Part shown: piece after piece, positions 6,693 to 14,573 of the stretch
Numbering within the stretch: position 1 is the first letter of the stretch
How the letters are laid out: each line of letters opens with the position of its first letter
NCBI GenBank assembly: GCA_049613665.1
Contig: JBMZCV010000090.1
Location: 1-19,892, forward strand
Source of the DNA: JBMZCV01 sp049613665
GTDB lineage: Bacteria; Bacteroidota; Bacteroidia; Chitinophagales; UBA2359
Direction of reading: 5' to 3'
Length of the DNA stretch: 19,892 bases
Notes under the pieces: model-generated
Database searches by the model: none
What the model was told of the DNA's origin: nothing
Seen by the model: the letters and a program-made list of their open reading frames with translations, nothing else
Position numbers and translations under genes: made by a program

Positions 6693-9536
6693 TTATATTA
6701 AAATCTGTTTCAATTCTTCTTCTAATTCTACAATAGCAGATTCACATTGAGTAGTTACTTTTTCGACCAAAAAAGCCATATTATCCAAATCAATTCGTTT
6801 TTCGGCATTTTCTTGAATGGTTTTTACCGTCTCTTTCAAATCATGCAAACCCATATATGTTACGGTTGATTTAAACTTGTGAGCCACAGAACGGAGTTTG
6901 TCCCAATCTTTTACATCTACAAAAATTTGCATTTTTGCCACTTCTTCAGGTGTTTCTTGCAACATAATTTCAAGCATTTGCTTCTTCAAACTCATATCGC
7001 CATCAATGACTTCATCTAAATAACTTAAATCTGTTATGCGTTTTTTTAGCGGTTTTTCAACTGCTTTCTCACCATTTTTCAAATATTTTAGTTCTGCTCG
7101 CATTTCCTTTATAGCATGTTGGCAAGTGTTATAAACCAGCTCTACCAACTCTGGCAATTGGTCTAAATGAACTCGCTTTTCGGCATTTTCTTGTATCGTT
7201 TTCACCACTTCTTTCAAATTGTGTAAACCCATATAAGTCACAGCCGATTTAAACTTGTGAGCCACAGAACGCAAACGTGGCCAGTCTTCTTTTTTCAGAA
7301 AAATTTGCATCTGCATCGTTTCTTCAGGTGTTTCTTGCAACATAATTTCGAGCATCTGCCGCTTCAATTCAGGGTCATTTCCTACTGCTTCGTTCAAAAA
7401 ACTAAAGTCCGTTATACTACTACTTTGTTCCAACTTTTCTGATTTTTCTTTAGTTGTTGATGAATCAACTTTTTCCTCCTCCAATGGTTCTGCTCCAATA
7501 TGTTTTTCTTTTGTGAGCGTATAGATTTTTTCATATAATTTTTTCGGATTAAAAGGCTTGCTAATATAATCATTCATGCCAGCCATAATCGTTTTTTCGG
7601 CTTCTCCTGTTGTCGCATAGGCAGTCATCGCCAAAATAGGCAAATCTGTCAGTTTCAAAACCGTGCGAATATGTCGAGTCGTATTCAGTCCATTCATACG
7701 AGGCATCTGCACATCCATCAATACCAAATCATATTTTTCGGCACGCAACCTATCAATGGCTTCAATACCATCATTCGCAATATCAATCACCAAATTTTTA
7801 CCCCATTTCTTAATCGTATCTTTTGCTACTACTTGATTGAGCGGATTGTCTTCTGCCAACAAAATACGCAGTTCTCCCAAAGGTTGCACCGCAATATCTT
7901 TTAGGTTTTCTAGCTTTTTCAGATTTTTTTCATTGCCTCGCTTAAATTTGATGATAAAGAAAAAAGTAGTGCCTACGCCTACTGTGCTTTTTACCGAAAT
8001 ATTACCTCCTTGCATTTCAACCAATTTTTTGGTAATAGACAAGCCTAAGCCTGTGCCACCAAAACGCCGAGTTGTTGTGCTGCTAACTTGCGAAAAGCTG
8101 TCGAAAATTGTTGCTATTTTTTCTTTTGGAATCCCAATTCCTGTATCAATCACTTCAAAAGCAATTGTAGCATTTTCGGCATCTTCCGTAAACTGTTTAA
8201 TATTTAAAGTAACAGAGCCTTTGTCCGTAAATTTTATGGCATTCGACAACAAATTGAGCAAAATCTGAATCAAACGGGTAGGGTCGCCAAACAAGCTATC
8301 GAGAATACCATCTTCTTTATTTACAAAAAAGTCTAGCTCTTTTTCTTTTACTTTGTATTTAAAGGTTTGAATAACATTATTTACAACCGTACTTAAACTA
8401 AATTCAATTTTTTCGATAGAAAGTTTTCCTGCTTCTATTTTCGAAAAATCAAGAATATCATTTATTAATACCAAAAGATGTTCAGAAGCATTTTGAATAC
8501 CTTTTACATATTTCAGTTGATGTTTGGAAATCGGTGTGTCCAACAACAAATTAGTCATGCCGATAACAGCATTCATAGGAGTGCGAATTTCATGGCTCAT
8601 ATTAGCCAAAAACTTCTCTTTCATTACTGCCGATTTCTCGGCCAATTCTTTTGCTTTTACTAGCTCATTTGTTCGTTTTCTTTCTGTAATATCTCTTATA
8701 ATTCCTTGAAAACCAATGATTTCCATATTTGCATTTCGCCTTGTTGATGACGACAAAATACAATCTATCAACTCTCCATCTTTCTGCACAAGCTTAACCT
8801 CATAATTGTTAACAGAGCCTTGTTGCATGATTTCGTGCATAAAATTTTGGCGGTCTTCTAAGTTGGCATATAGTCGCAATACGCTCATACCCAACATTTC
8901 TTTTTCTGTATATCCAAACAAATCAATAGTAGCCTGATTGACTTTTAGCATGTGTCCTCTTACGCCAGAAATATAAATAGCATCTCTCGACTCTTCAAAC
9001 AGCTTTTGATACAAACGCTCACTTTGCTCTAGTTGCTGCCTTACTTTTTTGTCTTTAGTGATGTCGTGAATCACCAATACCTGTGCTTCTGCTCCTTTGT
9101 ATGGAATTTTTTTACCTATGATTTTGGCAGGAAAACAGCTTTTATCTTTGCGAACGCAAATACATTCTACAAAATTAGACTCTCTTTCAATGGTTTGAAT
9201 GCCGTCTTCCTTATCAAAAGGAGCTAAAAATATCGTAATATCTTGTTCTAGCAATTCATACCGTTCATAGCCAAAAATTTTGCAAAGTGCCTCGTTTACC
9301 AAAGTTATTCTTCCTTCGTGATATACTGCTATGCCTTCGAAAGCCGCTTTATACAACTGCGTAAACCTTGTATCACTATCCATAACATCACTTTCTAACA
9401 AAAGCAATTGTTTGTTTAGCAATTCATTTTCGTCGCTCAAAGCTTTTAGCTCTTGTTTTAAGCGTTTGATTTCTTTATTTGTATTTGGAGAGTCAAACAT
9501 CATAAGCGTCATATTTTTTTTAAATGAAATGGTCAC
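6693..9536 (-). CDS. Hybrid sensor histidine kinase: PAS-PAS-HisKA-HATPase-REC-Hpt-Hpt
   Basis: This 947-residue phosphorelay protein has no membrane segment, so it is probably a cytoplasmic sensor. In order: a coiled coil (20-50); PAS 1 (about 55-165); PAS 2 (about 172-288); HisKA with FLANMSHEIRTPMNAVIG and phospho-accepting His315; HATPase_c with N432, DTGIGIP (464-470) and GGTGLGLS (493-500); a receiver domain (about 556-675) with E562/D563, phospho-acceptor D608, T638 and K660; then two Hpt domains with RSVAHKFKS centred on His760 and His886. The Hpt copies are about 80% identical over 65 residues, a clear recent duplication. The longest frame starts at a GTG; ATG codons at 9512, 9503 and 9500 are equally plausible. 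It lies 97 bp downstream of the RNase G gene. No partner regulator is adjacent. Confidence 0.95.
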   Translation of the reverse strand: MTISFKKNMTLMMFDSPNTNKEIKRLKQELKALSDENELLNKQLLLLESDVMDSDTRFTQLYKAAFEGIAVYHEGRITLVNEALCKIFGYERYELLEQDITIFLAPFDKEDGIQTIERESNFVECICVRKDKSCFPAKIIGKKIPYKGAEAQVLVIHDITKDKKVRQQLEQSERLYQKLFEESRDAIYISGVRGHMLKVNQATIDLFGYTEKEMLGMSVLRLYANLEDRQNFMHEIMQQGSVNNYEVKLVQKDGELIDCILSSSTRRNANMEIIGFQGIIRDITERKRTNELVKAKELAEKSAVMKEKFLANMSHEIRTPMNAVIGMTNLLLDTPISKHQLKYVKGIQNASEHLLVLINDILDFSKIEAGKLSIEKIEFSLSTVVNNVIQTFKYKVKEKELDFFVNKEDGILDSLFGDPTRLIQILLNLLSNAIKFTDKGSVTLNIKQFTEDAENATIAFEVIDTGIGIPKEKIATIFDSFSQVSSTTTRRFGGTGLGLSITKKLVEMQGGNISVKSTVGVGTTFFFIIKFKRGNEKNLKKLENLKDIAVQPLGELRILLAEDNPLNQVVAKDTIKKWGKNLVIDIANDGIEAIDRLRAEKYDLVLMDVQMPRMNGLNTTRHIRTVLKLTDLPILAMTAYATTGEAEKTIMAGMNDYISKPFNPKKLYEKIYTLTKEKHIGAEPLEEEKVDSSTTKEKSEKLEQSSSITDFSFLNEAVGNDPELKRQMLEIMLQETPEETMQMQIFLKKEDWPRLRSVAHKFKSAVTYMGLHNLKEVVKTIQENAEKRVHLDQLPELVELVYNTCQHAIKEMRAELKYLKNGEKAVEKPLKKRITDLSYLDEVIDGDMSLKKQMLEIMLQETPEEVAKMQIFVDVKDWDKLRSVAHKFKSTVTYMGLHDLKETVKTIQENAEKRIDLDNMAFLVEKVTTQCESAIVELEEELKQILI

Positions 9537-9633
9537 TATGCCATTTCAAGATAAAAAAAATATTGTAATTTTAATTGCTTATGCTTGTTTTTTTGTAATA
9601 AATTGGAGAGGAGAAAATAGAAATGTGATTTTT

Positions 9634-11184
9634 TTACAACCTAATTTCATCACTTTGAGCATCATAAAAGCGATATTGCATTAGGTTAAAATTGCTATTT
9701 ACAACAATGGTCACCCATTTTTTGTGTTTCCAAAACCATTTCCATTGGCGAGAGATGATGCCTTTTTTCAAATAAGCATCGACAAAAGGATGTACTTCCA
9801 GCTTCAAATTTTGATAATCTAACTCATTGAGCATATAACTCAAATTGTTTTGTATTTCATCAATGATTAAAATTGTCGCCTTTACCTTGCCCACTCCTTT
9901 GCAGGTAGGACACACTTCGGCAGTCGAAATTTCTACCGCCTGACGTACCCTTTCTCTCGTAATTTGCATCAAGCCAAATTTGCTCAAAGGCAAAATAGTG
10001 TGTCTTGCTCGGTCATTTGCCATCGATTCTTTCATGCGTCGCCACAACATTTCTTTGTGTTCCGACTTTTTCATGTCAATAAAATCAATGACAACCAAAC
10101 CACCCAAATCTCGCAAACGAAGCTGTTGAGCAATCATTTCGGCAGCTTCCAAGTTAATCGTAATGGCATTTGTTTCCTGCGGAATGCTTGTGCTAAATCT
10201 ATGTCCACTATTCACGTCAATCACATACATCGCTTCGGTTTGCTCAATCAATAGATAAGCACCACTAGCCATATTTACGGTTTTGCCAAAGAGTGTTTTG
10301 ATTTGTTTAGACACCTTATGACCATCAAAAATATTCACTTTTGCTTGATGAAACTGCACAATATTAGAACGATGTGGCACAATTTCTTTAATGTAAGCTT
10401 TGGTATCTGCTGCCAACACTTTATCATTTATCACAATTTGGCTAAAAGAATCGTCCAACAAATCTCGCAAAATGCTAGTTGTTTTGCTTTCTTCGCTCAA
10501 CACTCTAGCAGGCGGCATCACATTTTTTATTTCATTCGTGATTCGTTCCCATTTTTCTAAAAGCAGATTAATATCTTCATGAATTTCGGTAAGGCTTTTG
10601 TTTTCGGCAGCCGTTCTCACAATTATGCCAAAATTTTTAGGCTTAATACTTTCTATCAAACGCACGAGTCGTTCTCTTTCATCTTGATTTTTGATTTTTC
10701 GAGATAAAGAAACCGTATTTGTAAACGGATTTAGTACTACAAAGCGGCCTGGCAACGTGATTTCGCAGGTAAGTCTATGGCCTTTGCTAGAAATAGGCTC
10801 TTTCAAAATTTGGGTCAATACAAGATGTCTTTTGTTGAGTACATCGCTGATATTGCCTGTTTTTATGATTAAAGGCTCTAGTTCAAAATTTTGAAGCAAA
10901 TGAGATTGTCGTTTTCCCTCCAAAATTTCAGCTACATATTTGTTAAAAGATAAAATTTGAGGGCCTAAGTCCGTATAATGTAGAAAAGCATCTTTAGTAA
11001 AACCAATATCGACAAAAGCAGCTTTGAGGCTAGGCACTGTTTTGCGTACCTTTCCAACAAAAATATCTCCAACCGAAAAATTATTATTAAATTGTTCTTG
11101 GTGTAGTTCTACTAGTTTTTTGTTTTCCAACAAAGCTATTTCTACTCCATCAGGTGTAGCATTGACGATGAGTTCTCGCTTCAA
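9634..11184 (-). CDS. rng: Ribonuclease G (Rne/Rng family)
   Basis: This 516-residue protein is a single-strand endoribonuclease acting in rRNA maturation and mRNA decay. It aligns from its first residues with RNase G (KRELIVNATPDGVEIALLE). It has the embedded S1 domain (about 37-125, with GDIFVGKVRKTVPSLKAAFV), the DNase I-like catalytic segments YVIDVNSGHR (Asp323) and VVIDFIDM (Asp367/Asp370), and the zinc-link CPTCKGVGKV (Cys425, Cys428). It lacks the long disordered RNase E tail, so RNase G is the better name. The start is unusual: the codon is TTG at 11182-11184, with no in-frame ATG between it and an upstream stop. The order HU, TPR, COX24 protein, RNase G on one strand looks like a conserved Bacteroidota neighbourhood. 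Confidence 0.96.
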   Translation of the reverse strand: MKRELIVNATPDGVEIALLENKKLVELHQEQFNNNFSVGDIFVGKVRKTVPSLKAAFVDIGFTKDAFLHYTDLGPQILSFNKYVAEILEGKRQSHLLQNFELEPLIIKTGNISDVLNKRHLVLTQILKEPISSKGHRLTCEITLPGRFVVLNPFTNTVSLSRKIKNQDERERLVRLIESIKPKNFGIIVRTAAENKSLTEIHEDINLLLEKWERITNEIKNVMPPARVLSEESKTTSILRDLLDDSFSQIVINDKVLAADTKAYIKEIVPHRSNIVQFHQAKVNIFDGHKVSKQIKTLFGKTVNMASGAYLLIEQTEAMYVIDVNSGHRFSTSIPQETNAITINLEAAEMIAQQLRLRDLGGLVVIDFIDMKKSEHKEMLWRRMKESMANDRARHTILPLSKFGLMQITRERVRQAVEISTAEVCPTCKGVGKVKATILIIDEIQNNLSYMLNELDYQNLKLEVHPFVDAYLKKGIISRQWKWFWKHKKWVTIVVNSNFNLMQYRFYDAQSDEIRL

Positions 11185-11443
11185 AATATTAGCGTTTTTT
11201 CAATAAATTTTAAATAAAATAGTAACTATTTAGGCATGGGCTTTTGAGATAAAAAATAAGGCTATTTACTTTTATATAAAGCTATTTTTGAGCCAAAACT
11301 GCCATAACATAAATAGATATAAGTATTTGGACAGATTATACTCTACAATTTGTAGCATAAAATAAAACGCATTTCAAAATTTTGATAAACAAGTATTCAG
11401 CCAATAGTTTGTTGTTGCTGTCTGATAAATTTGTATTAATTTT

Positions 11444-11467
11444 AAAAAGAATGGAAATATTCTTTTT
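11444..11467. terminator. Candidate terminator of the TPR-COX24 transcript
   Basis: AAAAAGAAT at 11444-11452 pairs with ATTCTTTTT at 11459-11467 across a 6-nt loop, with A and T runs at the two edges. It lies about 400 bp past the miniprotein stop on the minus strand. It could end that transcript and separate it from the RNase G gene, but its AT-only stem ends make this a moderate call. Confidence 0.5.
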
Positions 11468-11684
11468 GAAGAGAAAAGTAATGATATTGACTTGCTGCTA
11501 TTGGAAAATAGCAACTACTTGTTAGTTTTAGCTAAAAATTATTGGGTAACAAAATTTTGCCAAAAAACACATTAATTTGGTCAATAATGTATTTTGGCAA
11601 AGCTGTTAAATTAAATGTATAAATATCACGAAATAACAAATAAAAATAATTTGTTATAGCAGCAATAGTACAAATAGCAACATT

Positions 11685-11735
11685 AGCCATTAAAATAGGT
11701 AAAATTTTAGAACTATCTTACTTATTTTAATGGCT
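11685..11735. repeat. Long inverted repeat in spacer
   Basis: AGCCATTAAAATA (11685-11697) pairs perfectly with 11723-11735; beyond one mismatch a further 4 bp (GTAA/TTAC) pair. It is a strong hairpin about 135 bp past the stop of the COX24-domain gene. It has no T-run next to it on the minus strand, so it is not a classic terminator. It could instead protect the 3' end of the mRNA. Confidence 0.5.
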
Positions 11736-11869
11736 TAATATAGAGTTAATGATAAACTTTAATCGAGAAAAGAATATAACTTTTTGAGTACGTTTTTTTA
11801 GTTGAGAAAAATATTTTTTCAGCTAAAATTATCACTACACCAATAAGTTACCAAAGCATAAAGCTAAGT

Positions 11870-11962
11870 CTATTTCTTCTTCTTATGACGATTTTTTCTA
11901 AGTCTTTTTTTACGTTTATGTGTTGCTATTTTATGTCTTTTACGTTTTTTTCCACAAGGCAT
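11870..11962 (-). CDS. COX24/AURKAIP1-domain small basic ribosomal-type protein
   Basis: A 30-residue gene begins MPCGKKRKRHKIATHKRKKR and ends in NRHKKKK before a TAG stop. More than half its residues are Lys, Arg or His. Bacteroidota encode a near-identical miniprotein annotated as AURKAIP1/COX24-domain, related to a small-subunit ribosomal protein, so a role in binding 16S rRNA on the 30S particle is likely. It starts 13 bp after the TPR stop codon on the same strand, so the two are probably co-transcribed. Its proximity to HU and RNase G genes fits the usual Bacteroidota gene order. It is easily missed by gene callers because of its length. Confidence 0.92.
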   Translation of the reverse strand: MPCGKKRKRHKIATHKRKKRLRKNRHKKKK

Positions 11963-11975
11963 AAGCTTATTAATT

Positions 11976-12863
11976 TTAAGATTTTATAATTTTGTTTATA
12001 TATTTATCAATTTCGGTTGCAAAGGTAGGATTTTTTATTAACTTTTTACAGTTTTTTAGTGCTTCTATTGCTTTTTCTTTTTGGCCAACTGCTAAATAAG
12101 AGTCTGCCAGCAAATAATAAGCCTCTGCATTGGTCGGTTCTTCTCGAACAACTCGCTCAAATCGTTGAATAGCTTTGTCAAACTGCCCCGACACAATAGC
12201 CATACGCCCAAGCATAAAATTGGCTGGTACATTGATAGAATCTACTACTGTGACATCACGCAACATAAAAACACCTTCCATGATTTGCGGTGGACTGTTT
12301 GGATAGCCTTCAAGATAGCAAGCCGCCAAGTTCGTTTTCAGTTCCATGTCGGTTGTATCAAAATCCAAAGCCGTTTGATAAGCTGCAATCGCATTTTCGA
12401 GCAGAAACACACGCATAGTCGAGTCATCTGCTACTCGAAATGCAAGCCCCATTTTATTAGCAGCATTTTCCCAATTTTTCAAACTAGAATCTACCTCTGC
12501 TACTTGCTTATAATAATAAGACGCTACTTCGACATATCGAGCAGCTTCCCACTTTTCCGCTATTTTTGCCAACACCTCCGACTTTTGGCTATCTGTTGTA
12601 GCCGAAGTCAGTTTTTGTTCCAAAAGTTGCAAGCTGTCTTTTATATTTTGAGACAATTTGCTTTTTAGATTGGTAGTTAGCTTTTCAAAGTCTACACTAA
12701 CAAAAGATTCTGCTTTTTTTTGTTTTGTTTCGGTAGCTAAAGCATTTGGAGCAACGCCATTTTCAGCTTCACTCGTTGGTGCTACTCGCACGCCAAAATA
12801 ATACAACATAAAGCTTGCAAGAATGCAAAAAGCAATTAAAGATACTTGTTTTTTATACAGCAT
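11976..12863 (-). CDS. Tetratricopeptide-repeat protein, membrane-anchored
   Basis: This 295-residue protein has an N-terminal hydrophobic helix (about residues 6-25) and no obvious cleavage site, so it is probably anchored in the inner membrane with its repeats in the periplasm. A polar helical linker (about 45-95) leads to tetratricopeptide helices (about 95-290), clearest in the consecutive units NAIAAYQTALDFDTTDMELK, FDKAIQRFERVVREEPTNAE and KEKAIEALKNCKKLIKN. It probably scaffolds protein interactions; the partners are unknown. The frame is open to a TTG at 12869, but that codon lies inside a TAnnTTTG box, so I use the ATG at 12861-12863. It sits between HU and the COX24-domain gene, which starts 13 bp after its stop. 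Confidence 0.88.
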   Translation of the reverse strand: MLYKKQVSLIAFCILASFMLYYFGVRVAPTSEAENGVAPNALATETKQKKAESFVSVDFEKLTTNLKSKLSQNIKDSLQLLEQKLTSATTDSQKSEVLAKIAEKWEAARYVEVASYYYKQVAEVDSSLKNWENAANKMGLAFRVADDSTMRVFLLENAIAAYQTALDFDTTDMELKTNLAACYLEGYPNSPPQIMEGVFMLRDVTVVDSINVPANFMLGRMAIVSGQFDKAIQRFERVVREEPTNAEAYYLLADSYLAVGQKEKAIEALKNCKKLIKNPTFATEIDKYINKIIKS

Positions 12864-12866
12864 CTG

Positions 12867-12874
12867 CAAAGGTA
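12867..12874 (-). promoter_or_regulatory. TAnnTTTG promoter box of the TPR-COX24 operon
   Basis: On the minus strand the sequence is TACCTTTG, an exact TAnnTTTG -7 box. It ends 3 nt before the ATG at 12863, so transcription is expected to start at about the initiation codon. No good -33 TTTG is seen at the usual distance. HU has its own terminator upstream, so an independent promoter is needed here. Confidence 0.5.
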
Positions 12875-12980
12875 ATCATTTTGATAAAATAGAGAAAGGA
12901 ATAAGCAGAGAAAAATAAGGCTTATTTCTGAATTTCCCACCTTAACTATCATATATAACGACAATGTCGGTTATTTTATT

Positions 12981-13039
12981 GTAAGTGCCAAATACTATTT
13001 AGCAAAACATTTAATTTATTGCTAACGCATTGAAAATCA
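12981..13039. repeat. Interspersed element, copy A (inverse of 4439-4498)
   Basis: This ~59-bp block is about 80% identical, in opposite orientation, to 4439-4498. Its right end GCTAACGCATTGAAAATCA (13021-13039) is an exact 19-base match to the complement, and its left end carries the 13-bp motif AGTGCCAAATACT at 12984-12996. It lies between the HU terminator and the TPR promoter, about 120 bp upstream of the TPR gene. In both copies the motif reads in the same direction relative to the downstream gene. Confidence 0.65.
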
Positions 13040-13096
13040 GAGCATTAGCTTTCGCAGGTTTGTAGAATACATCTATCTGACAACTTTAAAAAAGAA

Positions 13097-13154
13097 AAAA
13101 ATATCGACTTACTAGCAATCTTTTTATTAAAAAATGCAGGTTGTCGATATTTTT
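13097..13154. terminator. Terminator of the HU gene
   Basis: AAAAATATCGAC (13097-13108) pairs perfectly with GTCGATATTTTT (13143-13154) across a 34-nt loop. On the minus strand the stem is followed by a T-rich run, and it starts 36 bp past the HU stop codon. Confidence 0.72.
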
Positions 13155-13190
13155 ATTACGCAGACTAAAGGTGTTTAATATTGTATATTC

Positions 13191-13502
13191 TTATCTCTCA
13201 ACATATTCTTCTAGGTCATCGATAGAGATTTTTTTAACGCTATCAACAAAAACTTTTGCAGGCTTGAATGAAGGAACTTGGTGTTCTGGAATTTCAATAG
13301 CTATATTTTTTTTGATATTACGTCCTATTTTTCTCGCACGAGTTTTTGTAACAAAACTACCAAATCCTCTAATGTAAACATTTTCACCTTCGGACAAAGA
13401 TTCTTTTATTTCTTGAAAAAAAGATTCTAAAGTGACTAAAACATCAACTTTTGGAACACCTGTTTTGTCGGCAATTCGTGTAATTAACTCTGCCTTTCTC
13501 AT
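13191..13502 (-). CDS. hup: HU family nucleoid-associated DNA-binding protein
   Basis: This 103-residue protein is a histone-like HU/IHF dimer subunit that bends and compacts DNA. The N-terminal helices (MRKAELITRIADKTGVPKVD) are followed by the diagnostic VYIRGFGSF (about 42-50) and the arm region (about 51-80) with several basic residues (TRARKIGRNIKKN), PEHQVPSFKPAK and VDSVKK. The usual Pro near the arm tip is replaced within RNIKKNIAIEIPEHQVP, as in several Bacteroidota HU paralogues. It is slightly longer than the ~90-residue norm because of an acidic tail (DDLEEYVER). It is followed by its own hairpin terminator and preceded by a 1-kb spacer. It is the first gene of the HU to RNase G neighbourhood. 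Confidence 0.95.
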   Translation of the reverse strand: MRKAELITRIADKTGVPKVDVLVTLESFFQEIKESLSEGENVYIRGFGSFVTKTRARKIGRNIKKNIAIEIPEHQVPSFKPAKVFVDSVKKISIDDLEEYVER

Positions 13503-14235
13503 ATTTTTCTAAATTTAGAAGGTTAACAAAATATATGCAATATTTTAAATAAATAGTGTAATGGTTTTGCTAAAAAAACACATTAAATAAATAAAGTTTT
13601 ATTAAAAAAAAATATACTCTTATTATTTGTTTTTTTAGTAGTAAATAAGCTAAAGTTTGTTTGTTTTAGATAAAAAAAATTAAGTTTTTTTGGCTTGCAA
13701 AAATACATAAAATAAAAAACACATACTATTTATATATCTTTTAAATAGTAGCTTTTTTTTAATAGCATTGTAAAATTAATATTTTTTTTCTAATTGATAA
13801 CTAACTAATTAAGTATTTTTTTTTTTACAATTTATTATTTATTCTTTATTTTTGGAAAGTATGACTTTTGTTATCCAAAACAAGTCATAAATGCTTGATT
13901 ATAAAGTATTTAGATTATAAAAAAAAAACACTTTTATTGAAAATAGATACATAATGTGGTGCTTAAAGCTTATCTATAACGCAATAATAATTGATTTTTG
14001 GCACTTAAACAAGTTATTTTGTGTTTTTTATGACAAAAAAAGAAAAAACACGCCATTGACGCATATTATTAAGTCACAAAACTTAAAATATTTATTTTCA
14101 CAATACATAATATATCTAATAAACATGTCTTCATGTGATTGTATTTGCTAGTTTAAACTTTCTTTTTTTATACTTTCTAATGTATCATTTTTCATAACTA
14201 TTCAACAACAATGCTTTTAGCTAAAGTTGTTTTGT

Positions 14236-14416
14236 CAATAGTTCTGACATTTATACATTTTTTTATCAAAAGTTTAAACATACTATTTTTTTAGGCTAAG
14301 GTGGCCAATATTTGCAAATTTTATAGCTTTTTGAACTGAAAAATAGTATGTTTCCCTTGCCAAAAGGCGTTTTTGTATTCAAATGACAATTGTTATAAAA
14401 AATGTTCGAATCATTG
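14236..14416. repeat. ~181-bp direct repeat with nested inverted repeats, copy 1
   Basis: This is about 90% identical by hand alignment (one 1-base gap) to copy 2 at 16463-16644 in the same orientation, and the two bracket korA with its promoter. A central stem pairs AAACATACTATTTTT (14276-14290) with 14339-14353 around a 48-nt loop containing the fully conserved AGGCTAAGGTGGCCAATA. Near the right side CCTT/AAGG forms a small arm. The two outer ends are imperfect inverted repeats of each other (about 13 of 17). The symmetry suggests a cloverleaf-like, MITE- or REP-type element. Confidence 0.85.
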
Positions 14417-14495
14417 TTTTATATGATGCTCAAAAAATAGTTTTTCAATCTCAAAACGCCATCTGAACAAGTTGTGTTGGTAAGTCTTTGGCTTT

Positions 14496-14529
14496 TTTGT
14501 AGTAGAATGAAAAAAACTTCTTACCTTTG
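14496..14529 (+). promoter_or_regulatory. Promoter of korA
   Basis: TTTG at 14496-14499 and TACCTTTG at 14522-14529 match the Bacteroidota -33/-7 boxes with a 22-bp gap. The expected start is near 14534-14536, giving a ~40-nt AT-rich leader before the ATG at 14574. Confidence 0.55.
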
Positions 14530-14573
14530 CTTGTTCTTTCTTCATTTTCTTATCAAGTTTATTTTTTTTATAG

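Larger units (their letters stand above)
11185..11869. other. Large AT-rich spacer upstream of the RNase G gene
   Basis: This 685-bp spacer has no ORF of note. It contains several inverted repeats: 11444-11467 (9-bp stem), 11497-11512 (GCTATT/AATAGC), 11556-11601 (10-bp plus 6-bp stem), and 11685-11735 (13-bp stem extended by 4 bp after a mismatch). The RNase G promoter must lie toward its left end, but I cannot identify it. A structured untranslated RNA is possible, though nothing identifies one. Confidence 0.5.
13503..14573. other. Long, very AT-rich intergenic region between divergent genes
   Basis: This 1071-bp region separates divergent HU (-) and korA (+). Its left 700 bp is very AT-rich with homopolymer runs (12 T at about 13817). 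Hairpins: 13724-13750 (TACTATTT/AAATAGTA, followed by a T8 run), 13860-13889 (TATGACTT/AAGTCATA), and 14021-14051 (GTGTTTTTT/AAAAAACAC). The right part carries the ~181-bp repeat copy 1 and the korA promoter. A 65-codon frame at 13954-14151 is not convincing as a gene. Such low-GC, bent-prone DNA could bind nucleoid proteins; that is inference. Confidence 0.6.

Noticed and set aside
7837..8268. 143-codon plus-strand open frame
   Set aside because: It is antisense to the kinase catalytic domains, which are unambiguous on the other strand.
12165..12668. 167-codon plus-strand open frame
   Set aside because: It lies opposite the TPR gene; its product is Phe/His/Arg-rich in the way of a reverse-strand shadow.
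13954..14151. 65-codon open frame in the HU-korA spacer
   Set aside because: It is in extremely AT-rich sequence, spans a 9-bp hairpin, has a composition dominated by Ile, Lys, Asn and Tyr, no promoter, and resembles no family.
14402..14416. GTTCGAATC, resembling a tRNA T-arm
   Set aside because: It is at the end of repeat copy 1; no acceptor or anticodon stem fits, and copy 2 reads GTCAGAATC there.
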